DNA from: Stemphylium vesicarium
Lineage: Eukaryota > Ascomycota > Dothideomycetes > Pleosporales > Pleosporaceae
Reading direction: 5' to 3'
Length of the DNA: 64,000 nucleotides
NCBI GenBank assembly: GCA_004380135.1
Contig: QXCR01000002.1
Span: 620,001 to 684,000 of the forward strand
This document shows, in pieces, positions 55,148-64,000 of this stretch; positions within the stretch are counted from its first letter, which is position 1; every line of letters starts with the position of its first letter. Made by a program: the position numbers and the translations under genes. The notes beneath the pieces were generated by a model that did not search any database, had not been told where the DNA came from, and worked only from the letters and a program-made list of their open reading frames with translations.

Positions 55148-56729
55148 TCAAATGATACCAGCTCGTGCAGCTTCACCACCTCCGGCATCGACCACGGCTT
55201 CCCTCGCCTTTCCTCTGCCAAGTCCGCCCTCACCAACTCCCATCCTGCGTGCAACGTAGCGCTGTGCCACGATGCCCACACTGAGATTGATAGTCTCCTC
55301 CATCCACTCGCTAACCCATTCGCGAGGATCAACCCCTCCACTTTCGATGATTTCCAGAATCTCTTGCGGTAGTTGGCCTTCTTCACCCTCAGCCTCGGTG
55401 TTGGCAGGCGCATCCATCCACTCCACCCACTTGGAGGGGAAAGATTGTGAGACGCTCTTGAAGCTGATGCCGTGGATGGGGTCGTGGAGGTAGATGGCGA
55501 ATGTCACCTGCTCCTCTTCGTCCTCTTGCTCTTCCACGTCCCCCTTCTCTTCTGAAGATGACGTTGCGAACAATTCGATTTGTGCCGGATGGCTGATAGC
55601 CTGAATCGCAATGAAGATATCGCTGCTCCTGACGGGGTTTGTCTCACTTAGGACTTCGGTCGCTTGCTTCGCGGCTTCCTCGACACCTCCTCTTGCATTG
55701 AAGAACTCGTTGGCATATGATTCTGCGCTCACTCGTGCGAGTTTGGTGCCTTCTACGAGTCCTTTGACTACGCTCAAGTCGCGCTTCTCCGTGTGGCGCC
55801 ACCATGGACCGTCGTTCCAGCTTCCTCCTCCACCCCGGTAGCCATCTAGTGAACCGCGCTGCGTTGACTCAGATCCACGCTGGATGATGATAAGGTCACC
55901 ACCCTCCACCTGTGCCATGACTCCTGCAAACGTCTGGTAGATGAGTGGGTCGAGCGAGGGGTAGCCGATGAGGTCATGTGTAATGTGTATCTGGAGTCGT
56001 TCATGTTGCGAGATTGGTGGTGCGAGTGTGTTCAGGATATTTGTGAAGGTAGGTACAGCACGCTTGCCGAGTTCTCCGCCTGTAGAGTATTAGTATGAGA
56101 TGATATGTAGTCTTTCCAATATCCATACCAATGCCGCGAAGAGCGCCGACATTTCCTCGCACTTGCTCAGCCCATCGTTGAGCCTCTTGGTTCTTCTGGA
56201 TCTCTTGGTAGGCAGCTTCCGCTTGTTTACGCGCCGTCTCTGCTGCGGCCGTGGCAGTAGATACAAGCCCTCCCCATCCGCCTCCCCACCATGATCCTCC
56301 AGTCTGCTTCTCCTCCCTTGGCTCAGGTGCTTGCTGTTTGGCGGGCTCTTCTTTGGTTGGCACAAAGCTTTGGTGGTAGGAACGGGTGCTCTCCCCGGAT
56401 TTCCTTGGTGCCGACGGCCGGTTGTCCTCACTTGTGCGTGCTGATCCAGTTGAAGAGGGAGTCGCGACGCCTGGTGCGCGACGGTTGCTGGAAGCAGTGG
56501 ATGACGACGACACTTTGGGAGTGCTTGGACGGCTGGCTTGACGAGATGCTGTGGCTTGGGGCGCCTTTCCCAATTGCTCAAGCTCGTCAAGCTCCTTCAG
56601 GGCGTCGTCTTCCTTTGCAAACTTCTGCCGTGGTGCGCGCGTGCCTTTGGTATGCTTCGGTGGGGGCGCGGGTGTCTCCGCCAGCTTCTCTAGTTCCGCG
56701 AGCTCCTCATCCGCAGTTTTGGGAGGCAT
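55148..56729 (-). CDS. MTC1: Maintenance of telomere capping protein 1 (MTC1)
   Basis: Exons 56729-56129 and 56079-55148 give 510 residues; the intron is 49 bp. The N-terminal half is disordered and charged (starts MPPKTADEELAELEKLAE, Ser/Pro-rich middle), then GGSWWGGGWGGLVSTATAAA leads into the conserved C-terminal domain: GELGKRAVPTFTNILNTLAP, HERLQIHITHDLIGYPSLDP, QTFAGVMAQVEGGDLIIIQR and YANEFFNARGGVEEAAKQAT. This is the fungal Mtc1 pattern. Yeast Mtc1 is a COPI-associated cytosolic protein whose loss affects telomere-capping mutants; a role in Golgi traffic is inferred from that homology. Confidence 0.88.
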
Positions 56730-57241
56730 AATGGGTACAGAATGAAAACTCCAGACTAGGACGATAGCAAGCTAGAGCAGAGCGAGCTTGAAAGAATCGT
56801 GGGTGCGAGAACGTGGCCAATATATCACGACCGTCGAGTCGTCGACGCATTGCTTGGACCATCTGACAGCTAGATGCCGGTCAATTTAGCGTCGCTGCTG
56901 TCATTGGTCGCCCGAGCATCCGCCAAGCGCATCATGGTTCGCTTTTGCGGTAGCAGCCACGACCCCGAGACAAAGATCATCACACACCATATCACTGACT
57001 ATTGCATTTGCCGTTTTCCTTCCTTGATACCCTCTATTCACCGCTTGCGACCGTTTGCGCGTCTCTATTACCCTGGCGCAAGGTTCTGTTGATCTTCCCT
57101 GTCTGCAGCTTTTCCGTCTCCTTGACAGGCTTGCGATTCGCGCTACGCCTCCCTGGGACCACATGGAAGCATCGCCTCAACTGATGCGCATTAATCTCGA
57201 CTCGACATTAATTATTGCTCCTGGGTCGCTGAGCACTTCCA
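56730..57241. other. Divergent promoter of MTC1 and the RGG/AT-hook gene
   Basis: About 510 bp shared upstream region. Pyrimidine-rich tracts appear toward 57000-57130 on the plus strand. No gene recognised. Confidence 0.45.
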
Positions 57242-60200
57242 ATGCCTCCCCCCAAGAATGCGCCTACGCGCGCCTCTCAGCGCGGCAATTCGCAGCAAGA
57301 TGACACGCCCACCCGGACCCGTGGTCGAGGAGCAAAACCAGCCCCATCAAAGGCAGATGCTTCAGAGGCCATCGCGCCAAATAGCAGCCCTACTAAATTG
57401 AGTCCCACCATCACCAGGAAGACGACTCGTTCTGCTTCCAACATTTCCGGTAATTCATTCGAGGCTGCATCCGAAATCTACGCCTCGTACGAACATCCCC
57501 TGTTTATGGTGTTTGGCCTGTCGCCCGAGTTTTTCAACGGTCTCAAGAAGCATCACGGCAAATTACCAAAAGAGCGGAAGATTATCGTCGGATCCTTTAC
57601 TGAAGGTTCGCCCTCTCCAGAAGATGCAACTGAGTCTGAAGACGAGAGTGCCTCAGAAAGCGAAGGCGAAATGCCTGTGGCGCCACAGCCAGCGCCAAGA
57701 GGACGCGGCCGGGGTGGTCGAGGCTCACGCGGAGGACGCGGCCGCGGCGGTCGTGGAAGAGGCAGGGGCGGACGCGGAAGAGGTGGAATTTCGAGAGGAG
57801 CTTCGTCTGTAGCATCAAAAGCTGCTCGTAATGCTGCTGCCATCTTCCCCTTCGCAGAAGGCGATGATCAACCGTCCAACCAGAGCACGCCGATCAGCAG
57901 CGCCAAGCCACGAACGCGCATGGGCAGTAGCGCGACTGATTACAGTTCCGACGACGACAACGAGGAAGCAATTGAAGACGACGATAGCGAAGCTGATTTT
58001 GATCGCATTGATGTTGTGCAGAAGTCCTCGGATACCCCGCAAGGTTCTCAGCCACCCGAATTCGAAGACTCCAACGCCGCTGCTTCGTATACATCAGCGC
58101 CAGCGCCAGAGTCCAAATCTGAGTCGGGATCAAAGACGTCCAACAAGCTTGCTGTGCCTAAAATAGCTTTACTGTCACATTCAGCATCCCAAACACCGAG
58201 AGATTCTGCGTCCACGCCTGCAGTATCTCCCGTTCCGAAACTGCTCGAGCCTGAAGAGGATGTTCTCTCGGATGCTGATCTACCTGATCCCTTCATCAAC
58301 GACGCACCGTCTCCCGTGGAGGCAGAATGCGAGGACAGAGCCGACTATCTTCTGCAGCGACGTTTCAAACCAATGATTGATGTTCAGGCTGCCATCTCTG
58401 CTCTCACAAAGTTTCCTGCGTCCCAACGGAGCACGGAGAATCTTTATACATTAACTGAGAACGCGCAACATATTTTGAAAGCCTGGCAGGACGAGTATCT
58501 CATGCTAGATGCAAGAGTGAGTTGTCTTTTTGGAATTCTATTTCTATTGACTAACAGGTCCAGACCGCACCTCACATGCATCCTGCCAAGAAAGCTTGCA
58601 ACGGTGGGCGCATTCCATTGGCCCCAGAGATCTTTGAGGACATGAAAGAAGCCGATCTTTATGGCTATACATATGATCCGAAAAAACCTCCGGGCTGTCA
58701 GGACCCTTGGGCCCAGCGACCTGGTGCAGAAAAGGGTGGTCGAAGGGAGCTGCGCACACGTCGAACGCGCGACATGCTAGAGTCAGCAGCCCCGAGCGAA
58801 GAAGAGTATGAGGATGACAACGATGGACGGCTTTCCAAGCGACAACGAAAGGCGACCCGCAAATTCGATGGCACTGACACTGGCACGGGGGCAAACACGC
58901 CTAAAAAGCACAACGGATGGGGTGGTGCACGCAAAAAGGGTGTCAGTCGCTTCGCAAAGCCCTCATCCGAAACCCCCGAGCCAGAAGGAAGGGGTACAAA
59001 ACGTGCAAGGGTAACAGCTAGCAATCTGCTCCACCAACGTATACAGGAAATGCGAGAGGAATCCGTTGTTGGCAGCTCCGGAGACGAGGATTCATCATCG
59101 ATGGATGTTGATGAATATGCCGATGTAAATCCCAAGCGCGGACGTCCAGCTGGCAGTAAGAACACTGCTCGACGTAGCGACTATGGAGTGAAGAAGGGTC
59201 CGCGTAAGAAGACGAGCGATGTCGGCACACCCGTACCTTCAGCACATGGCCCTAACGCACCACCGCCCGCATTGAACTCAATGAGTGAAGGTCAAGGTCA
59301 GTTTACCATTGATCCCCAGCCTTTTGCAGAAGGCATACCCTTGATGGCACCGAACTCTGCTGAGACGGTTTTCCAAGGCACGACGCAAAGCTCAGCGCCG
59401 ACCCAAGAAGTGCCCATGGTGCACCCGAGTGAGTCCAGCACGCCCGATGCGTACATGCTCACTGCGCCACTCAGCCAATATACAAACAATTATGTCGATG
59501 AGTCGGCACCCGCCTCTGGGTCGAGGCGGAAACCCCGTGTTAAGAGCGAAAAACGAAGTCAGTCCATGACTATGTGGTGGGCTGAACGCAAAGCGAAGAA
59601 ACGAGAACAAGACGAGAAAGACGGCAAGCCAGCCAAACCCGCATCAAGATCTAATTCTGCGAGTCGAAGGGGAGGTAGACAGTCTGGAGGATCAGCAACT
59701 GGCGCCACACCGCAACCACAATCACAACAGCCGGAGTCACAACAAGCATCTCCAGTCCACCATCCGCAGCATGCGCCCCCTCAGCACAGCCCGCACCATG
59801 CACCACCAGAAGCGTATCTTCATTACACGCAAGGGCCCCCAGGACCACCGCAGCATTACATGTATGTTTCTGCTCCAGGGCCACCACCTCACATGATGAT
59901 GCCCTATTCATCGCTTGCTGCGATTCCGACGGGTTCTTTTCCTGGTCCTTTTGGACACCACGCCCCACACCACCAGCCGGGTATCCCTCTTACCCAACCA
60001 CCTAGCTCCGCAGGTGCACAATTTGGAGGCGGGCCGCGCCAACTCGCTCCGGCACCTTTGAACATGCCGACCTACCCTAGTCCTTATGGCCCGCAAAGCC
60101 CAGCCGGCGGAAGGCCAAAGAGCAGCGGACAGTCATTACCGAAGAGTGCCGGAAGTGGACAGCAGGCGCTGGCGCCGGCTCCACCCCAACAGCAAGGGCA

Positions 60201-60336
60201 GCACCCACAACATCAGCAAAACCCACAGCATTTTAGTCCATACGCGCCGGTCAGCATGGGCAGTAGCATTGGGCGCGAGATGCCCTTCAAGGTGATGGTT
60301 CCCGGGCCAACACCAGAGAGGAGGGGAAGTCGTTAG
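57242..60336 (+). CDS. Large RGG/AT-hook nuclear protein of unknown function
   Basis: Exon 1 (57242-58516) and exon 2 (from 58564, or 58558 if the nearer AG is used, to 60336) give 1015 or 1017 residues. A short conserved-looking block, YASYEHPLFMVFGLSPEFFN, is followed by acidic serine runs, then an RGG/GAR box (residues about 155-185), more acidic stretches, a helical block LLQRRFKPMIDVQAAISAL, and IPLAPEIFEDMKEADLYGYT. An AT-hook-like NPKRGRPAGSK lies downstream. The C-terminal 250 residues are Pro/Gln/His-rich. This architecture suggests a chromatin or RNA-associated fungal protein. Adjacent AGs (CTAACAG and GTCCAG, 6 nt apart) could give two isoforms; the distal one fits the branch-site distance better. 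Confidence 0.85.
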
Positions 60337-60946
60337 GTACGACTCTTCGCGAAAGGTGGGAGCAGCGGAAATGGAGGAAACGATGGCGAAGACGATACTT
60401 GGATGCTCACGTAGAGGCTGATTTTCTTTGTTTTTTTCTCTCTGCCCTGTAATAGAGGACTTTGCGGAAAAAGATGCTGTTGGTTTTTGCATAGTCAGGA
60501 AAAAAGGGTCTTGGAAAGGCCTTTGTATTATAGTTAATTTTGCGAGTACTTGTCAGTTTTCAAGTTTCTCTTTTTCTGCGAGCGCATGTAGCGTCACATG
60601 GAAGGCACATGAGTGTTGATTTTCAAAGATTGCCATACATGCTGTCCTGTTGTATCTTCTTTCTGCCTGACCCGAAATGTATATCCACTCGATTTTCCTG
60701 GTCTCGGTGCAGTTGCTCTTATGTGAAACAGAGGGACCGTATATCGAAAAGGCCAGTCTGCCTTGTGCTGACTGTCGCAATGCTGGGCGTCGCAAGGTCT
60801 CTGAAACTGCATGTGGCACGGTATGCGGCGTCGCGCCTGCACCCGTGCCGTTGGGGAGGTAGTTTGGGCACTGCCTTGGGTTTCGGTATCACCTTCACAG
60901 TTTTCTGACCCTCACATTGTGACAAACCATTGTCGAAATATCAGCG
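60337..60946. other. Intergenic at the start of the right accessory segment
   Basis: The 3' flank of the RGG/AT-hook gene (T-rich near 60420-60440), then the upstream region of the membrane-protein gene. A stretch near 60540-60905 is open in two frames but family-less. Confidence 0.4.
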
Positions 60947-62469
60947 ATGGGCTCAGCAGCGTACGAGAAGATAGCTGCGGCCAACGAGGTTTACCCTCCT
61001 TTCGTGAGCATCTCCCGATCGATTATACATTCTACGCTGAACCAAATGATTAGCATTCGGACCAATACTCCAATCCATCTCCTAAGCGGCACCTTCCTAC
61101 GACACTGTCACCGTGGGCCGCTATGATACTAGCGCTTGCGATGCTACCCCTCCTAAAGAAATCTTGCCACCACAGCGACACAGTCACGAAAGCCTCCATG
61201 CCTGACTCCGACACGGTTTTTTATCACCCCTCTTTCCCAACAATCACAAGACAATATGAGAAACGCCCTTCCATTGTCAGCTCCGGGACACGGAGCTTTA
61301 GTTACAACATCTCGGAAACTGAAAGTACCGAGAGCGTTTATCATTTTCTTGACTCCTCCAATCCGGGGGTGCGCGGCCGTCTCCGAGGCGGGATCATTCT
61401 TGAAGCAGGCGACAGCACTCAAGCGTCTGATATTGAAGTACGCATCGTCATCAATTCCAGCTCTATCAAGGAGCAGGGCCATTTCAGCACTCAGCAAACC
61501 AATACAACGCTGACTCTGGAATACCTGTCTACGGACGGCGAAGATGACATTTGTACAGAACTTTGAATCTTAATAAAGTTTCGATCGGAGTCGACTGTCT
61601 GACATTTACAAATCCTAGAAGTTCGATCTGAGCTTCTCGACATTTGGATCCGCGGCGCACTTGGATGGGAATTTCACGAATTGATTACACACACGTCTCA
61701 CGGTGAGAACACGTACGAAGGGGCTCATCATCTGGATCCCATACGGGTTCACAATGTGACCATGACCTCCATTTCAGGTGTTGTATTCAGATGGTGCCGC
61801 TTCGAAGGCCGGCTCAACGTATGCACTGAAAGCGGATTGCTCGCTTTAATGCTGGTTCCTCGGTTCAATTTCATAGAAGAAAGAATGAACGTGGACAGCA
61901 TTCTAATTACGAGTGTGAGCGGAGAAATTGACGTCTACGCACTCTGGCAGTACTGGCCTCAGCAACCTCTGGATCACCACACCTATGCTCACTCCATCTC
62001 CGACGTGATCGAGGCCGACGTACCTCATGGCTCCAATACCCATATATCCAGTATGGCAGGCGATGTCTCAGCGTACATTCAACCATTTGGAAAAGAGTGT
62101 TCTACTGACCCTAGCTATGTCTTCACTTTAGCCCATTCTGGGAAACTGCTTGTTTACTTTTGCAATGTGGAACGACCATTGGGAATATTCTACGACCCAC
62201 TCCTCAACACAGCTAGCGAGCACTTTGTAAGCGATAGAGAAATGGTGGTGCGATACCCATATAGCTGGTATGGTGAAATGAGAGCAATGGTCGTTGAAGG
62301 CTCAATCGACTTCGACGGAAGCTCGATAGACTCAGTTGAGCGCGGCGACAAGTTCGCAAATGCAAGGAGAGGAAATGGCGCGAACAGTCTAATGAAGGCT
62401 GTCTTGGAGCATGGTAACATGGACGTGATCTTGGGGCTATCCCACTGGCCGCCTGCATCGTGGCGTTGA
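60947..62469 (+). CDS. Surface-type membrane protein, gene possibly broken
   Basis: Exon 1 (60947-61003) reads MGSAAYEKIAAANEVYPPF. A 50-bp intron (61004-61053) joins in phase to exon 2, with one membrane segment (WAAMILALAMLPLL) followed by an extracellular-type region: FSYNISETESTESVYHFLDS, IEVRIVINSSSIKEQGHFST. A further frame continues from 61621 (LLDIWIRGALGWEFHELITH, then ITSVSGEIDVYALWQYWP, VIEADVPHGSNTHISSMAGD) to TGA at 62467. The obvious intron (61554-61618, GTACAG...CCTAG) would create TAA at the junction, so either the splice model is wrong or the gene carries a nonsense change. The repeated beta-rich SGxI/DVYA-type pattern suggests an adhesin-like extracellular domain. Confidence 0.55.
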
Positions 62470-62509
62470 ATCAGCTATTTCAAAAGGTGGAGCTCACTTA
62501 ATTCTGACG

Positions 62510-63298
62510 ATGTCAAGATATCTTCTTTCGTTAGCTCCTAGATTGATTTGTCGAAGTCGGCTCCCGACGAGTTCCGACTGTTCAGTAATAGATACAAGTC
62601 GTTGACGTGGATCCGACCTTTTGAAGACCACAGGTTCTGAGAGCTGAGCCACACCTTTCTTTACCAGATCAACTATAGTGACAAATTTCTTAACCTAAAT
62701 CATCCCAGGAGATTGCTCGTTGTTTTTATTGACGATGGTACAAATGTTTTTGAGTTCACCCAGGATGGCGATGTCGCTCCGCCGTCCGATATCGTAGAGA
62801 TGTTGATCGAGCATCAGGAAGAGGAGATGCGCGTGGATGGTGACGGGTATGCTGTTACTACATTTTTCAGCGCCGAATATCCACGTCTGAAAATGGGGTG
62901 GAAGGTAAATGTGGATGAGGCAGCGATCTTTGTCAGCCGGAGCTCCGGTAAGGAGCCGGGAAGCCTCCGGTCTGTACAGCTGATTGCTGTTTGCCCCATT
63001 GTTCCATCCCATCTTTGTTCTATCTGCCTTTGTCCATCTGTTTGCTCTTAACCGGCAAGCCTCATATAGGCTGCCGCTCGCGATAGATAGACCAATGGAC
63101 ATGATTCATCCCAAGCAATTCCGCTTGACAATCTTCAATGGGGGTTCAATCGCTTGTATGCTACATCCGACGCAGAAGGATCACGCAAGCATGGGAGGCA
63201 AAGTCACCAGGGCGTCTCAGCTACGCTATAAGATAGGCTCGAGTGGAACTTTTCCAGCTGGCTGTACTTGCTTGGGCTCTGTTCCTGCTTGTTCGTAA
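62510..63298 (+). pseudogene. Gene of unknown function interrupted by the 200-bp element
   Basis: Coding-like segments: 62542-62633 (IDLSKSAPDEFRLFSNRYKS), a 75-bp intron (62634-62708 with CTTAACC branch and CCCAG acceptor), then 62709-62930 (LLVVFIDDGTNVFEFTQDGD, VEMLIEHQEEEMRVDGDGYA, VTTFFSAEYPRLKMGWKV). The element enters in the codons for AAIF. Reading with the element and one target copy removed continues in frame as NGGSIACMLHPTQKDHASMG then QLRYKIGSSGTFPAG to TAA at 63296. As it stands, the frame runs into the element and ends at 63051. ATG 62510 (MSRYLLSLAPRLICRSR) is a likely original start but is in another frame, so the first exon is unresolved. No family recognised. Confidence 0.6.
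62931..63130 (-). mobile_element. 200-bp TG...CA element, copy 2 (probable solo LTR)
   Basis: Exactly 200 bp, TGTCAGCCGG...CCGCTTGACA on the plus strand, flanked by a perfect 5-bp direct repeat ATCTT (62926-62930 and 63131-63135). It is the inverse of the copy at 18407-18606, with 4 differences in 200 positions (three transitions and one transversion). Strand is given relative to copy 1, whose CCAAT/TATA-like motifs read forward. No internal retrotransposon sequence adjoins either copy. Confidence 0.86.
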
Positions 63299-63603
63299 GA
63301 CAGCTGAGTGCATCGCACGATCATGCTACCAAGTGCGCAAGGTACCAGGGAGTGTATGGAACAAAACCACAGGTTGTTATTTTTCGTCAGCCTGGCTGCT
63401 CTTCTCATAGAGGATTATACAAGCCTCTCTACATTAGTGCCTCAGCAACCACTCTCGAAGAATATGCCTCGAGGCCCATGTCGCAGTTTTGTCTAGTCGT
63501 ATCCGCCATCCATGATCTGGTGTGCATGCGGATCCTCACGTAGGACAACGCTTTCACTATGTAATTGCTGTCCTCAAGCACGTGGTATCCACCACCCATA
63601 CCT
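63299..63603. other. Intergenic near the right edge
   Basis: No gene or repeat recognised between the interrupted gene and the edge gene. Confidence 0.4.
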
Positions 63604-64000
63604 TTACCATTGTGGCCTTTCCATCTGCAGCACCATCCAGCCCTGTGAGTCGTGTGGCAACTTGCAAGGGGTGAGAGGACAGTCACCAAGCTTGTGCTTA
63701 AGCGAACACCTCCAACGTGCACACGATACGTTGCGCTCGTCACAACTACGGCACTTCGCGTTGTTGTCGCATTCCAGGTTCTGGGCATAGCACTCAGAGC
63801 AGGCAACCACCGTCTTCGGGAGTTTTGCGTTTGCGTTTGGCCTGACGAGATGTGCAGCACCTTGAAGCGACTCGCCGTTCTTTGTGATGCGAAGAAGACG
63901 CTCTTGGCTTTGCTGGCAATGAGCTTCGGCAACCTTGAGCAGGTTACGCTGGCGATCGCACATGCTGGTCTTCTCACGAAGTTTGGCCTTTACGTCCTCG
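63604..64000 (-). CDS. Protein with C-terminal Zn2Cys6-like cysteine cluster (5' truncated by window edge)
   Basis: The frame is open from the right edge down to TAA at 63604. It reads EDVKAKLREKTSMCDRQRNL and LLRITKNGESLQGAAHLVRP, a charged helical part, then six cysteines spaced Cx2Cx6Cx5Cx2Cx6C (CSECYAQNLECDNNAKCRSC and on to VSC), then ARWRCSLKHKLGDCPLTPC. The spacing equals the fungal binuclear zinc cluster, but the basic residues normally found between cysteines 2 and 3 are absent and the cluster is C-terminal. DNA binding is therefore doubtful; a structural zinc site is more likely. The N-terminus lies outside the window. Confidence 0.65.
   Translation of the reverse strand, partial: EDVKAKLREKTSMCDRQRNLLKVAEAHCQQSQERLLRITKNGESLQGAAHLVRPNANAKLPKTVVACSECYAQNLECDNNAKCRSCDERNVSCARWRCSLKHKLGDCPLTPCKLPHDSQGWMVLQMERPQW

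Noticed and set aside
1..64000. tRNA, rRNA, CRISPR array, biosynthetic gene cluster
   Set aside because: No tRNA arm motifs, rRNA sequence, spaced direct repeats or polyketide/nonribosomal synthetase domains were recognised on reading both strands; a tRNA scan and domain search would be decisive.

Overview
This window is nuclear DNA of a filamentous ascomycete, most likely a dothideomycete of the order Pleosporales. Genes carry short spliceosomal introns (about 44 to 116 bp, mostly near 50, usually GT...AG with CTRAY-like branch sites), alternate freely between strands, and include a plant-wall set (GH93-like, AA9, GH115). The order-level placement is inferred from protein style, not from a search.

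Layout. 0-17.7 kb is gene-dense: a 5'-truncated dihydroxy-acid dehydratase, ribosomal protein S19, a secreted GH93-like exo-arabinanase, a large fungal protein with two C-terminal membrane segments, an AA9 lytic polysaccharide monooxygenase, a coiled-coil protein, a zinc-binding protein and an M28B carboxypeptidase. 17.7-33 kb is an accessory-type interval with few clear genes: a small gene with a 200-bp TG...CA element in its intron, two related hAT-type elements, and several short multi-exon genes found only by splicing across frames. 33-60.4 kb is conserved again: SLX4, a zinc-ribbon microprotein, a Zn2Cys6 regulator, a membrane protein, CPD photolyase, a small N-myristoylation candidate, GH115 alpha-glucuronidase, a UPF0390-type small basic protein, MTC1 and a large RGG/AT-hook nuclear protein. 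60.4-64 kb looks accessory: a surface-type membrane protein, a gene interrupted by the second copy of the 200-bp element, and an edge-truncated gene with a C-terminal six-cysteine cluster.

Function. GH93, AA9 and GH115 act outside the cell on arabinan, beta-glucan and glucuronoxylan, fitting a plant-associated lifestyle. SLX4 (recombination structure processing) and photolyase (UV lesions) are DNA-repair genes. These genes are scattered, and no biosynthetic cluster is visible.

The best new structure is the transposon content: a 98%-identical pair of 200-bp elements, each with a perfect 5-bp target duplication and each inside a gene whose pre-insertion state can be read, plus two hAT-type elements with matching termini, one with a perfect 8-bp duplication. 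Gene-structure curiosities include a 5-nt micro-exon, a GC-AG intron and an intron placed directly after a start codon. No tRNA, rRNA or CRISPR array was recognised.
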